Source of the DNA: Haloferax marinum
GTDB lineage: Archaea; Halobacteriota; Halobacteria; Halobacteriales; Haloferacaceae
Direction of reading: 5' to 3'
DNA length: 64,000 bases
Assembly (NCBI RefSeq): GCF_009674625.1
Contig: NZ_WKJQ01000001.1
Location: 1,798,001 to 1,862,000, forward strand
Of this stretch, positions 29,403 through 39,201 are shown piece after piece. The notes beneath the pieces are model-generated. The model saw nothing but the letters and a program-made list of their open reading frames with translations. It was not told the origin of the DNA and did not search any database. Every line of letters begins with the position of its first letter. The stretch's first letter is position 1. The position numbers and the translations under genes were made by a program.

Positions 29403-30646
29403 GTCGCGGACGCGTCGCACCTGGTCGGCAGGTCGAATCGGACGTCGTCGACGTCGGCGAGTTTCAGTTCGAGTCGGGCGAAATCATCCCGAACTTGCAG
29501 GTGGCCTACGAGGCCTACGGCGAGTTTACGGGAACGAACGCCGTCGTCGTCTGTCACGGCCTCACCGGAAGCCAACACGTCGCTGGTCACGGAACCGACT
29601 CGGGCGTCTCGGGACAGGCGCGTGCGTGGTGGTCCGACATCGTCGGGCCGGGCAAGGCAATCGACACCAACGAGTACTACGTCATCTGCGTGAACGTCCC
29701 AGGGTCGTGTTACGGCACGAGTGGCCCCGCAAGTGACGGTCCTGACGGTGAACCGTGGGGAACCGACTTCCCACCCGTCACCGTCTCCGACTGGACGCGC
29801 GCACAGCGCCTCCTCCTCGACCATCTCGGCGTCGGCCGACTGCACGCCGTCGTCGGCGGGTCTGTCGGCGGGATGAACGCGCTCGACTGGGCCGTCCAGT
29901 ACCCCGACGACGTAGAGCGCCTGGTCGTCGTCGCGGCCGCGGCGCGTCTCGACCCACAGTGTCTCGGCCTCGACGCCGTCGCTCGCCGCTCGATTACGAC
30001 CGACCCGAACTGGAACGGCGGCGACTACTACGGCGAGGACCGCCCCGACCCCGTCGAGGGACTGGGTCTAGCCCGGCAAATCGGCCACCTGATGTATCTC
30101 TCGAAGGATTCGATGGACCGCAAGTTCGGCCGCCGGTCGGCCGGCCGAGGTGGCCGTGGAGACATGTATCCCGCAGACCCGGCGGCGGCGTTCTTCCCCT
30201 ACCGCGAAGTCGAGTCGTATCTCGACTATCAGGCCGAGAAGTTCGCCGAACGCTTCGACGCGAACTCGTATCTCTACCTCACGCGCGCCATGGACGACTT
30301 CGACCTCTCGGAGGGCTACGAGTCCGACGCGGCGGCGCTGGCCGCCTTCGAAGGTGAGGCGTTGCTCGTCTCGTTCACCGGTGACTGGCACTTCACGACC
30401 GACCAGTCGGAGTCGCTGGCCGAGGCGTTCCGCGCGGGCGACGTGCCGGTCGCACACCACGTCGTCGAATCCGACCACGGCCACGACGCCTTCCTCGTCG
30501 AACCCGAGAAGGTCGGCCCACCGCTCGGTGACTTCGTCACCGACGGCGTCGATGGTCGGGCCGTGACCGACACGGCCACCGACGGCGGCGAACCGGACAC
30601 AGAGAAGGACTTCGCACCGGTTCACTCGTCGCTGTTCAGTCGGTAA
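29399..30646 (+). CDS. metX: Homoserine O-acetyltransferase
   Basis: 415 residues, alpha/beta hydrolase fold. It transfers acetyl from acetyl-CoA to homoserine and so makes the substrate of the flanking sulfhydrylases. The nucleophile lies in [13 protein letters not shown], the oxyanion segment in [10 protein letters not shown], and the catalytic histidine in SDHGHDAFL near residue 363. The acidic C-terminal tail is a halophilic addition. It overlaps the upstream gene by four bases. Confidence 0.93.
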   Translation: MSRGRVAPGRQVESDVVDVGEFQFESGEIIPNLQVAYEAYGEFTGTNAVVVCHGLTGSQHVAGHGTDSGVSGQARAWWSDIVGPGKAIDTNEYYVICVNVPGSCYGTSGPASDGPDGEPWGTDFPPVTVSDWTRAQRLLLDHLGVGRLHAVVGGSVGGMNALDWAVQYPDDVERLVVVAAAARLDPQCLGLDAVARRSITTDPNWNGGDYYGEDRPDPVEGLGLARQIGHLMYLSKDSMDRKFGRRSAGRGGRGDMYPADPAAAFFPYREVESYLDYQAEKFAERFDANSYLYLTRAMDDFDLSEGYESDAAALAAFEGEALLVSFTGDWHFTTDQSESLAEAFRAGDVPVAHHVVESDHGHDAFLVEPEKVGPPLGDFVTDGVDGRAVTDTATDGGEPDTEKDFAPVHSSLFSR

Positions 30647-30766
30647 GATTCCACCCCGGATTCGACGGCTGTGGCACGGAGAGCGACGCGTTCAGTCGTG
30701 TCGCAGACACCGGCGGGAATTGCGCTCGTCACGCTGTTTTACCCCTCTCGCTCCGACGTTCGAACC

Positions 30767-32059
30767 ATGAGTGACGACACGCCCGGATTCAACACCCGGA
30801 GCCTTCACGCTGGACAAGACCCCGAACCCGAAACGGGCGCTCGCGCGCCGCCGCTGTATCAGACCACGTCGTACGTCTTCGACGACGCGGCGGACGCCGC
30901 CGCCCAGTTCGCCCTGAAGAAACCCGGCCACATCTACTCCCGCCTGATGAACCCGACGGTCGGGATGCTCCAAGAGCGGTTGGCCTCTCTCGAAAACGGT
31001 GTCGGCGCCGTCGCCACGTCCTCTGGCATGGCCGCGTTCGACCTGCTGAACTTCCTGCTCGCGTCTGCCGGTGACAACATCGTCTCCGCGTCGTCGCTCT
31101 ACGGCGGTACCTACACCTACCTCACCCACTCGGTCGAGCGCCGAGGCGTCACCACCCGCTTCGTCGATACACTCGACGTGGACGCCTACGAGGAGGCTAT
31201 CGACGAAGACACCGCGTTCGTCCACCTCGAAACCATCGGCAACCCGGCGCTCGTGACGCCCGATATCGAAGCAATCGCAGAGATTGCCCACGACCACGGG
31301 ACGCCGCTCGTCGTGGACAACACGTTCGCGACGCCGTACCTGTGCAACCCACTCGACCACGGTGCCGACATCGTCTGGGAGTCCACGACGAAGTGGCTCC
31401 ACGGTGCTGGGACGACCATCGGCGGCGTTCTCGTCGACGGTGGCGACTTCCCGTGGGGAGAGTACGCCGACGACTACCCGGAGATTGCCAAGCCGAACCC
31501 GGCGTACCACGGCGTCAACTTCGACGAGACGTTCGGTCCCGCCGGATTCACCTACGCCGCCATCGCTCGCGGCCTTCGTGACCTCGGGAACTCGCAGTCG
31601 CCGTTCGACGCGTGGCAGACGCTCGAAAAACTCGAATCGTTCCCACTTCGGATGCGCGCGCACTGTGAGAACGCACAGGCCGTCGCGGAGTTCTTAGACG
31701 ACCACGAGAAGGTGTCGTGGGTGAACTACCCCGGTCTCGAATCCCACGAGACCCACGAAGAAGCCTCGAAATATCTGTCGGGCGGGTACGGTGGCATGAT
31801 TACGTTCGGCCTCGCGGACGGCTACGAGGCGGCGAAGGGCACCGTCAACAACGTCGAACTCGCCTCGCTCCTCGCCAACGTCGGCGACGCGAAGACGCTC
31901 GTCATCCACCCGGCGTCGACGACCCACCAGCAACTCACCGAAGAAGAACAGACTGCGGCGGGCGTCACGCCCGATATGGTCCGCCTGTCGGTCGGTATCG
32001 AGGACACCGAGGACATCATCGCAGACCTCGACCAGGCGATTCGGTCGGCGTCGAACTGA
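30767..32059 (+). CDS. O-acetylhomoserine sulfhydrylase / aminocarboxypropyltransferase (paralogue 2)
   Basis: 430 residues from ATG 30767 (MSDDTPGFNTRSLHAGQDPE). It is clearly related to the gene upstream of metX, sharing [34 protein letters not shown] and HPASTTHQQL, but differs at many other positions. It carries the stretch LKKPGHIYSRLMNPT and a longer insert near residue 240, as O-acetylhomoserine sulfhydrylases do, which suggests the two paralogues have split roles. A 120-bp gap after metX implies its own promoter. Confidence 0.9.
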   Translation: MSDDTPGFNTRSLHAGQDPEPETGARAPPLYQTTSYVFDDAADAAAQFALKKPGHIYSRLMNPTVGMLQERLASLENGVGAVATSSGMAAFDLLNFLLASAGDNIVSASSLYGGTYTYLTHSVERRGVTTRFVDTLDVDAYEEAIDEDTAFVHLETIGNPALVTPDIEAIAEIAHDHGTPLVVDNTFATPYLCNPLDHGADIVWESTTKWLHGAGTTIGGVLVDGGDFPWGEYADDYPEIAKPNPAYHGVNFDETFGPAGFTYAAIARGLRDLGNSQSPFDAWQTLEKLESFPLRMRAHCENAQAVAEFLDDHEKVSWVNYPGLESHETHEEASKYLSGGYGGMITFGLADGYEAAKGTVNNVELASLLANVGDAKTLVIHPASTTHQQLTEEEQTAAGVTPDMVRLSVGIEDTEDIIADLDQAIRSASN

Positions 32060-32150
32060 ACTTCCGTGGACCGTCGGGCCGGTGAGCAGTCCACGGTCTG
32101 ACCGCGCCCCGACCGTCGCTCCTTTTGCGGATGAGTGGGAATGAGAGTGC

Positions 32151-33311
32151 GTGGTACAAACACTCCTCTTCGTTGGACTCCTGGTGGCAGTGTTCGTCGG
32201 GTTCAACATCGGTGGGTCGTCGACCGGGGTCGCGTTCGGGCCGGCCGTCGGGAGCGACGTGCTCGGAAAACTCGCCGCCGCGGCGTTGATGACGGGGTTC
32301 GCGCTCCTCGGCGGGTGGACGATTGGGCGCGAAGTCGTCGCGAAGATGGGCGGAGAAATCGTCCCACAGAGCGAGTTCACCCTCGCGGCCAGCGTCGCGG
32401 TCCTGTTTTTCGTCGGCCTCGCGCTGTTGGTCTCCAACACGTTCGGTGTCCCTGCGTCGACGTCGATGACGGCAGTCGGCGCGATTGCCGGCCTCGGTCT
32501 CGCCCGTGGCTCTCTCAACTCCGACGTGATGCTCGAAATCATCTCGTGGTGGATCGTCGCGCCGGTCATCGCGTTCTGGATCTGTGCGGTCATCGGTCGC
32601 TACATCTACCCGTATCTCGACGCGTGGCTGAAACTCGACCAGAGCCCCGGTCCGCTTCTCAGCGTCGAACGGACCGGGTTGATTCCCACTGTGGGCCTCG
32701 GGCCGAACACGACCTACCGCGAGTTCGGCAGTACGATTCTGGTCGTCGTCGTCGCCTGTTACATGGCGTTTTCGGCCGGCGCGTCGAACGTCGCTAACGC
32801 CGTCGCCCCGCTCGTCGGCAACGGCGCACTGGAGATGAACACGGGAATCCTCGTCGCCTCCGGGGCGATTGGGCTCGGTGCGTTCACCATCGCCCGTCGG
32901 ACGCTCGACACCGTCGGGAACGACCTCACGGAACTCCCGATTCTCGCGGCGCTCATCGTCGAGACGGTGAGTGCGTCGCTCATCTCGTTCCTCTCGGCCA
33001 TCGGTATCCCCGCGAGTCTGGCCGTGAGCGCGACGATGTGTATCGTCGGCCTCGGATGGGGTCGTGCGACCCGCACCGTCACACTCGGCGACGCACTCAG
33101 CGGCGGCGAAGCACCGAAAGTGTCGGTCAACGCTCTCGCTGCAGAACGCGAGGACGAAGTGCCGAAGATGGGTGAAGAAGAACCGAACAAACTCGCCGCC
33201 CACGACCTCTTCGACCCCGGAACGACCGGCCGCGTCATCTTCTTCTGGATACTGACGCCGTCGCTGTCGGCTATCGCCTCGTACGCGCTGTTTTCTTCCA
33301 GCGTCTTCTGA
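32151..33311 (+). CDS. PiT-family inorganic phosphate (or sulfate) transporter
   Basis: 386 residues from a GTG start. About ten membrane segments. The two PiT signature repeats are present: GFNIGGSSTGVAFGPA near the N-terminus and SAGASNVANAVAPL in the second half. A hydrophilic, acidic loop precedes the last segment. PiT proteins use proton or sodium symport for phosphate; some archaeal members carry sulfate. The position after the sulfhydrylase genes makes sulfate worth considering. Confidence 0.88.
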   Translation: MVQTLLFVGLLVAVFVGFNIGGSSTGVAFGPAVGSDVLGKLAAAALMTGFALLGGWTIGREVVAKMGGEIVPQSEFTLAASVAVLFFVGLALLVSNTFGVPASTSMTAVGAIAGLGLARGSLNSDVMLEIISWWIVAPVIAFWICAVIGRYIYPYLDAWLKLDQSPGPLLSVERTGLIPTVGLGPNTTYREFGSTILVVVVACYMAFSAGASNVANAVAPLVGNGALEMNTGILVASGAIGLGAFTIARRTLDTVGNDLTELPILAALIVETVSASLISFLSAIGIPASLAVSATMCIVGLGWGRATRTVTLGDALSGGEAPKVSVNALAAEREDEVPKMGEEEPNKLAAHDLFDPGTTGRVIFFWILTPSLSAIASYALFSSSVF

Positions 33312-33438
33312 GACGGCCACCGAACCACATCGGCCCCTCATTTGACGGTGTTCGCTGCCGCCAACCCCACTATGCTGGCCGGTTTTTCACCGCACGGAAC
33401 AGCAAAGTCTAATGGTGTGGCCTCCGAACCGCTTGTTG

Positions 33439-33828
33439 ATGCCCACGGTAACCTACCTCAACTACGAAGCTCTCGACGACCAAGGATGGGACCTCGACGA
33501 CGACGACCTCTTCGAGAAGGCTGCTGACGCCGGTCTCGACGCCGAAGACTACGGCGAGATGGAAGTCAACCAGGGCGAGTACATCCTCGAAGCCGCGGAA
33601 GCACAGGGCTACGACTGGCCCTTCAGCTGCCGCGCAGGTGCCTGTGCGAACTGTGCTGCCATCGTCAAGGAAGGCGACATCGAGATGGACATGCAGCAGA
33701 TCCTCTCCGACGAGGAAGTCAACGACAAGAACGTCCGTCTGACCTGCATCGGTTCGCCAACGGCTGACGAGGTCAAGATCGTCTACAACGCGAAGCACCT
33801 CGACTACCTGCAGAACCGCGTCATCTAA
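33439..33828 (+). CDS. fdx: Halophilic plant-type [2Fe-2S] ferredoxin
   Basis: 129 residues. The cluster ligands sit in [10 protein letters not shown] and in LTCIG further on (C-x4-C-x2-C ... C). The acidic N-terminal insertion ([20 protein letters not shown]) is the well-known halophilic addition that gives haloarchaeal ferredoxins their solubility in salt. It serves as electron carrier for 2-oxoacid oxidoreductases. Its last 17 bases, including the stop codon, form the attachment site of the element that follows, so the protein sequence is unchanged by integration. Confidence 0.96.
   Translation: MPTVTYLNYEALDDQGWDLDDDDLFEKAADAGLDAEDYGEMEVNQGEYILEAAEAQGYDWPFSCRAGACANCAAIVKEGDIEMDMQQILSDEEVNDKNVRLTCIGSPTADEVKIVYNAKHLDYLQNRVI
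33812..33828 (+). other. attL core (end of fdx)
   Basis: AGAACCGCGTCATCTAA encodes the last codons and stop of ferredoxin. Identical 17-bp copies occur at 45251 and 46060. The next base differs between the copies here and there, which defines the core on this side. Confidence 0.88.
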
Positions 33829-33842
33829 CCCTGAAAGTGGGA

Positions 33843-33855
33843 CCATAGTGTCCCC
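33843..33855 (+). promoter_or_regulatory. Candidate integrase arm-binding site, left
   Basis: CCATAGTGTCCCC lies 14 bp inside the left core. A near-identical CCATACTGTCCCC lies 12 bp inside the right core (45226-45238). In the excised circle they would flank the core as direct repeats. Confidence 0.5.
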
Positions 33856-34047
33856 ACAACCCGAATTTTTCGCGCGGAACTGAGTCGAAAAACGAAGCTA
33901 GATAGCTTCTGCTCTACGAATTTGAGGCTTTAGCCATTCTAACTAGGTGGCTTCAGATTACTTCCTCAGTCAGACACACAGTACTGAGTACACGATATGT
34001 CTTCACACCGTATAATATATTTAAACTGTTAGCCAAACTTCGCTCAA

Positions 34048-34509
34048 ATGGTTTCAGCTGAGGACATCAAACTAATCCTCAAACGTCGAAGAGAGGCGTT
34101 CTATCTGTTGCCGCTAACGTTCGGCTATTTCTATCACGAATTCAATTCGTGTACGATTTGGTATTTGTCTAACCTGAGCTTTTGGCCGTGGACCACCTGC
34201 CGTGCTTGGTTTTATTTAATGGTGATTACTGGTTTCACGGCTTCTGTCATGTATATCGACTCAGAGATTCGAGAAGACCTTGGCGACGATTTTAAAGAAG
34301 TTGAGCTGTGGGTCTGTGTTGAAATCGTTCCTATTCTGATTTCTGGACTATCCCTATTCTATATTTTATTAGTTTACTCGTTCAAAATCGACTGGACTAC
34401 TGATTTTTGGTTAGCCGCTCTTGGCTTTGCAAATGTGATGTACGGACTGAGATGGATAACTGACAAAATTTATGCATACAAATATGACAAGCACTACAGC
34501 GACCTGTGA
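34048..34509 (+). CDS. Membrane protein of the element, unknown
   Basis: 153 residues. Three or four membrane segments are visible (about 15-30, 48-68, 88-112 and 120-138), with a basic N-terminus (KLILKRRREAFYLL) and a cytoplasmic-looking charged loop (DSEIREDLGDDFKEVEL). Codon use is A+T-rich, unlike the chromosomal neighbours. A TATA-like ATAATATATTTAAA lies about 27-40 bp upstream. No family recognised. Confidence 0.65.
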   Translation: MVSAEDIKLILKRRREAFYLLPLTFGYFYHEFNSCTIWYLSNLSFWPWTTCRAWFYLMVITGFTASVMYIDSEIREDLGDDFKEVELWVCVEIVPILISGLSLFYILLVYSFKIDWTTDFWLAALGFANVMYGLRWITDKIYAYKYDKHYSDL

Positions 34510-34610
34510 TTGACTATCCGCTGGGTATGTAAGCTCACAACTGGGATTCGACAATTGTTTGTCCTCCATGAAATACGCTCTTACGGTCTCGACTCCCGCT
34601 AATCAATAGT

Positions 34611-35120
34611 TCATACTCCTTCGTCGTCTCTCTGGACGATTTCTGTTATTCTCCCCTCGTCTAATGCGGCGTGAGTAAGACGTTCAAGTGCTTTAGTTGC
34701 ATTAACCAACTTCTCCTCAATGTTCTGGTCTTTCCAGTTCAATTGTACAAAAGGGACGTGAGCCACGGAGTTCCGAAGTCCTCGAAATTCACCCAGTCTA
34801 CCTCTAGTGGTGTCTGAGAGAATCCCGCACTCCGCGAGTAGTTGCTCACGGTGTGACTGGCTCATACTCGAATATACATAATCGAAAGCGGCGTCAGTGA
34901 ACTGCTCATCAATCACGTGACGTATGATGATGTGAGTGGTCACATCTTCTATGGCGGCGTGAGTGGTGATAATAAAGAGATTGAGGTCGTCTTTTATCGC
35001 ACCCATAGTGCCGAACTCGTGCCAATCATCGATGATAGTGTCACACTTATGACTAAGATAGTTCGCTTGACGCATTAACGTCTTATTCTGCTCTGTCTCC
35101 TCACTATCTGAATCAAACAT
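34611..35120 (-). CDS. HEPN-domain protein (candidate RNase or toxin)
   Basis: 169 residues, mostly helical. The segment LRNSVAH gives the R-x4-H motif of HEPN ribonucleases (RNSVAH) near residue 120, preceded by a helix with FRG and followed by a second helical stretch. The N-terminal half (THAAIEDVTTHIIIRHVIDE) fits the first HEPN helix pair. HEPN proteins act as RNases in toxin-antitoxin and phage-defence systems, often with a MNT partner, but no nucleotidyltransferase gene is adjacent. It may act alone or only bind. Confidence 0.55.
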   Translation of the reverse strand: MFDSDSEETEQNKTLMRQANYLSHKCDTIIDDWHEFGTMGAIKDDLNLFIITTHAAIEDVTTHIIIRHVIDEQFTDAAFDYVYSSMSQSHREQLLAECGILSDTTRGRLGEFRGLRNSVAHVPFVQLNWKDQNIEEKLVNATKALERLTHAALDEGRITEIVQRDDEGV

Positions 35121-35203
35121 AGTGGATGTCCTCTGGACTGTGACATAATACCGCCTGTCCGTTCGGGAGAAATCCTTTGCAAGACAATTGACAAACCTGA
35201 ACC

Positions 35204-35578
35204 ATGTCTAGTCACAATACTATATCACCCTCAGAATTCATCCGCGCATCGCAATTACCATCCGCTGATTCTGATGCCCATCGTACTCTTCTATTGGCAT
35301 TCCGCACGGCGGCGAGTCGAGCCCAAAATTACGAGATTCTTATCGCCGCCGAGACTCTCGCTGACTGCATCATCAAAGACACCTGTGAAGCTCAGTTCAG
35401 ACTGGGGGATACTGACTACTGCCTAATCAGAGCGCCAGATTTTGCGTACTCAATTGCTGGTGAGGACGTTGGTTACCCTTCACCAGAGGAGGAGCCATTG
35501 ACTGACTGTACCTCAGACGATGATGATTCGCTGTTTGAGTTCCCGACACGTCCAGATGGACACAATCGGATGTCCTGA
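35204..35578 (+). CDS. Element protein of unknown function, 124 residues
   Basis: The sequence has a helical N-terminal half (ADSDAHRTLLLAFRTAASRA) and an acidic, proline-containing C-terminal tail. It starts with ATG 84 bp from the start of the divergent HEPN gene, so the two could share a control region. No motif recognised. Cys residues are scattered and do not form a zinc site. Confidence 0.6.
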   Translation: MSSHNTISPSEFIRASQLPSADSDAHRTLLLAFRTAASRAQNYEILIAAETLADCIIKDTCEAQFRLGDTDYCLIRAPDFAYSIAGEDVGYPSPEEEPLTDCTSDDDDSLFEFPTRPDGHNRMS

Positions 35579-35786
35579 TGTGAGAGTCTTCGGCATTCGC
35601 TCGGCTCCTCACCAATCTTGAACGCTCACACGGTTACCTTCTCACCCCTTGGCTTCCATAGAGGGGTCGGCAGTTTGTGATGGAATATTCCAGAGTATCT
35701 CTCGACCATCTGAGCGCAGATGTGTTCTCAGCATGGGTTAACATGATGTGGCGAACTCCTTTGCACTCTGTTAGCTATGATAAATT

Positions 35787-36284
35787 ATGAATCGAATCGA
35801 ACTGGAGAACAGTCTTGACCGCGATTCACGCAGATTCTTGGCGGCGATTGATTACTATGGTGGCGAGGCGAACACCTCGGAAATCCGTACTCGTACTGGA
35901 CTAACTGCCTCAAAGGTGCATACTCGGTATAATAAACTCGAAGAGCTTGGGCTAATCGACGTGACGTACGCCGACAGCGGTTACGGAGACCGCCGTCCTC
36001 CAAAGATAGCTCACCTCACAGGCAAGGCTCGAATGGCCATCGAGTGGGGAATTCTCCACGACATCGATACTTCTAGAACACCAGAGGAGATACGAGACCT
36101 CGAAACCGAAGTCCGTGTTGCACATGAGCAGAACGCTGAACTCTGCCAACGGCTGAACGCGCTCGAAGAACTCATTCGACAGACTAGAGACCGTGTGGTG
36201 GCTCTTGAAAACGACGTAGATGACGTGTACGATTGGAGTGAGACTGTAGAAGATTCCATTCGGACTCTTTGGGCCGAGAGATAG
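35787..36284 (+). CDS. Winged-helix regulator with C-terminal coiled coil
   Basis: 165 residues. The first half is a MarR/PadR-like winged helix (ANTSEIRTRTGLTASKVHTRYNKLEELGLIDV followed by a wing near GYGDRRPPK); the quoted helix-turn-helix spans residues 29-60. The second half (about 100-160) is a coiled coil with heptads, for dimerisation. Related haloarchaeal viral and plasmid regulators have this layout. It may control the element's restriction genes downstream. Confidence 0.7.
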   Translation: MNRIELENSLDRDSRRFLAAIDYYGGEANTSEIRTRTGLTASKVHTRYNKLEELGLIDVTYADSGYGDRRPPKIAHLTGKARMAIEWGILHDIDTSRTPEEIRDLETEVRVAHEQNAELCQRLNALEELIRQTRDRVVALENDVDDVYDWSETVEDSIRTLWAER

Positions 36285-36383
36285 CCACAGGATATAGAGC
36301 CGCCGAGTGAATGAGTCAACCTTGGATGATGTTGGCTCGTCCGATAGCTTCATGCAGTGTGGCTAATCAGCTCATGTCAATTA

Positions 36384-37916
36384 ATGTCGAGAGACAATAC
36401 TGACCTTGTATATGGCGATTTATTCGGTCCCGGTCAGATTCATGTGGACGGCGACAAGTCCGAGCTTCCGGTCGTTCTGGAACTAGTAAACGAATATCAA
36501 GGAGAGCTATCCGAGTTCGATGAAGCTGTTGCCGAACGATTCCTTGCAGATAGTAAGAATCCCGAAGACCGGAAAGGGAATCTAAGGTATGGTCTGGGAA
36601 CTAAGTCTGGCTACGGTATTGTAAACGAGAGTTTCGAATTCACAGAAATTGGTGAGGAATTGTACGCGCTTCGTGACGACGAAGACGCCCTCTATCGACG
36701 GTTTGCTCAATATATCCTTCTTGAGTGTGACGGCCTGAAGCTCATCGAAATAGTGGACGATATGCACGCGTCAGGTGAGAAACCGACCCTGCCCAAAATC
36801 AGTGATGCCTTTGAGGAACACTACGGGATGTACACTCACGAGACGACCTCTGACGTAAGCCAAATGCGTGCTTGGCTGAACAAGGTTGGAATCATCGGAA
36901 CAGGTCATGACTATGGAATTGGTTGGGATGTTATTGAGGACCTCATCGGATTGGATTCCGATGGACTGCTTGAATTATCCGAGCTAACTCCTGAACATCG
37001 CGCGTTTCTAAAGGCACTTGCTCGAATCGACCCGAAGAAGCCGATGCCAAATAGCATCGTAGCTGATATTGCTGAGAATGCGTATGGGGTCTCGATTCCA
37101 AAGAAGAGCATCGTCAAGGATGTGCTAAAACCACTGCAAGATTCAGGATACATCGAGTACGTCAACCCATCGAACGTCTCTGGGAAGCCGAACTTAGTGA
37201 AGACCACCGACCAGTTCGAGAATGATGTTCTGGTCCCGTTATTGGATGATGTCAGTGAACGTGTTGGAATCCCACGTCATATCATTCGGAAAACGTTCGA
37301 AGAGGTATACGAGGAGATGGATGCTGACTCGAAACATGAAAAAGGTCTGGCTCTTGAGGTTCTCGGTGTCAAACTAGGCAGATTACTTGGTTTGGAATTC
37401 GAGGGCTGGCACGTCCGTGGGCGCTCAACGGGCGGGGCTGAAGTTGACGTAATAATGGATTCTACTGACGTTTCATTCTCACGATGGCAAATCCAGTGTA
37501 AGAACACGGAGAGCAACCTCCGCACCAGTCATGTTAAAGAAGAGGTGGGGGTCGCACGTATGCTCCAGTCAAATGTCATCCTGATGGTTGCTCGTTCTGG
37601 TGTTGCCTCAGATGCCCGCCAATATGCCAGCCGAGTGATGTACAGAGACAATCTCACGATAATGTTCATCAGCGGTGATGACCTGTTGAAATTAGACGAG
37701 GACCCATCTCACCTGCTTACTGTACTACGGAGAGAAACTCGGCGTATTGAGCGACTCAAACAACTCACAGAGCGGGATATGGTTGAGGTTGAAGACGATG
37801 AGGAGCGAATAAATAAAGAAGAAGAAACACTGGAGGAATATCAGGACGTCATAGAAGAGTATCAGAACCCTGACGAAGAAGAGCAGGGCCAGCTATCTGA
37901 CTTTGACGAGAGTTAG
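36384..37916 (+). CDS. Restriction endonuclease-like protein
   Basis: 510 residues from ATG 36384. The N-terminal half contains winged-helix-like segments (GNLRYGLGTKSGYGIVNES, AFEEHYGMYTHETTSDVSQMR). A PD-(D/E)xK nuclease domain follows: GLALEVLGVKLGRLLG supplies the first acidic residue, and AEVDVIMDSTD...WQIQCKN gives the D...QxK pair near residues 360-378. A glutamate-rich coiled tail ends it. It overlaps the methyltransferase gene tail to tail by four bases, as expected of a restriction-modification pair. Recognition sequence is unknown. Confidence 0.72.
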   Translation: MSRDNTDLVYGDLFGPGQIHVDGDKSELPVVLELVNEYQGELSEFDEAVAERFLADSKNPEDRKGNLRYGLGTKSGYGIVNESFEFTEIGEELYALRDDEDALYRRFAQYILLECDGLKLIEIVDDMHASGEKPTLPKISDAFEEHYGMYTHETTSDVSQMRAWLNKVGIIGTGHDYGIGWDVIEDLIGLDSDGLLELSELTPEHRAFLKALARIDPKKPMPNSIVADIAENAYGVSIPKKSIVKDVLKPLQDSGYIEYVNPSNVSGKPNLVKTTDQFENDVLVPLLDDVSERVGIPRHIIRKTFEEVYEEMDADSKHEKGLALEVLGVKLGRLLGLEFEGWHVRGRSTGGAEVDVIMDSTDVSFSRWQIQCKNTESNLRTSHVKEEVGVARMLQSNVILMVARSGVASDARQYASRVMYRDNLTIMFISGDDLLKLDEDPSHLLTVLRRETRRIERLKQLTERDMVEVEDDEERINKEEETLEEYQDVIEEYQNPDEEEQGQLSDFDES

Positions 37917-38974
37917 TCGTCCTTCTGTTCGACGCTTGCAAAGTCACCGAAGTCCGATTGCTCGTCGTCCACCATCTGTTTGATAGCTTCCATCTCCATG
38001 AATCGGAACTGTGAGGTCTGCACGTACTTTTCTTGTCGCTCGAATGCCATCCAGTTTCGACCGAGGTCAGCCGCCACTCGTCCCGTGAGGTTACTCCCTG
38101 CAAAGATGTCCAGCACAAGCGGACGGTCATCGTCGTTTTCGTATGGTGGATTCTCCGTGAGGAATTTAACGAAGAATTCGGGCAGTGCGCGGGGGAAACG
38201 GGCGGGGTGAGAGTCTACATCAAGCTCGCGGCACGCACGTAGATAGTGGGTGTTGCTTGCGGTGTTAGCGGCTTCGATGAGGTTGTCTGGGATACTTCCG
38301 CCACCATTCTTTGGCTTATCAAATTTATCGCTGATGTCGTGGCCTGACGGACGCTTCTTGTCTTTGTAACCGTCTTCCATCAACTTCTTTTGTGAGTCGC
38401 TGTACTCCTGCAGGACTCGGGTGTTGTCGGCTTCAGGCCGCTCGCCGTCCTCTCCTTTGGAAAACCACCAGACGTGGTTTACAGCGTCAGTAACTCGAAT
38501 GCGCTCAATTGTCACCCACTGCGCTGGTGTAGGAAGCTTAGCAGGGTTGTGCCAGTAGAAGTCCTGAGCGAGTTCAAATGGTCCATCCGAGCCAGCGAGA
38601 GCAGTTAGCAGTTCGAAGTGGTAGAGGTCACGGTACGGCTCGCCTTTCGTCCACGAACCCCCGATGTCCACAACGAAGGAGCCGTCGGGTTTGAGAACTC
38701 GCTTGACCTTATGTGCGAACTCAAGGAACCACTCGTTGTAGTCCTCCGCATCCTTGTTCCCGTATTCCTTCTTGCGTTTCAAGGCGAACGGTGGAGAGGT
38801 CATCACGAGGTCAACGGACTCGTCAGGGAGTTCATCAAGGAGGTCGCGACTGTCTCCGAGGTAGCAAGCCCCCCCTTCGGCGGTATAGTATGCCTCGGAC
38901 TCCATCAAATCCGTCACGCCGTGTACATCATCCATTAAACTAGTCCTCGTAGGTTCGGTAGTAGATTTAGCCAT
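37913..38974 (-). CDS. Site-specific DNA methyltransferase (SPPF type)
   Basis: 353 residues. Motif IV is TSPPF (residues 59-63), typical of beta-class N4-cytosine or N6-adenine methyltransferases. Motif I is near the C-terminus (VLDIFAGSNLTGRVAADLGR), giving the circularly permuted beta order, with the target-recognition region between. It probably protects the site cut by the tail-to-tail restriction enzyme. Cytosine-N4 is favoured by SPP, but this is not conclusive. Confidence 0.88.
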   Translation of the reverse strand: MAKSTTEPTRTSLMDDVHGVTDLMESEAYYTAEGGACYLGDSRDLLDELPDESVDLVMTSPPFALKRKKEYGNKDAEDYNEWFLEFAHKVKRVLKPDGSFVVDIGGSWTKGEPYRDLYHFELLTALAGSDGPFELAQDFYWHNPAKLPTPAQWVTIERIRVTDAVNHVWWFSKGEDGERPEADNTRVLQEYSDSQKKLMEDGYKDKKRPSGHDISDKFDKPKNGGGSIPDNLIEAANTASNTHYLRACRELDVDSHPARFPRALPEFFVKFLTENPPYENDDDRPLVLDIFAGSNLTGRVAADLGRNWMAFERQEKYVQTSQFRFMEMEAIKQMVDDEQSDFGDFASVEQKDD

Positions 38975-39201
38975 CTTCGACTTAAGGTTTCCACATCAAT
39001 TCTATCGCCTCTCTGTGCGTCGATTCCCCCACAAACTGTCCGATTCGTATGTCTCTGGAGATGAGCTGTTTCTAGATAAATGTTTCCTACTTGAGCTGAT
39101 TAGATGTATAATTGACACAAGCCTGAGCTGATTTATTCGACCCCCAATTGTCAGTGGTAAGATAGCAATATCATCTTTCGAACAGGTGTACTCAACTCAC
39201 G

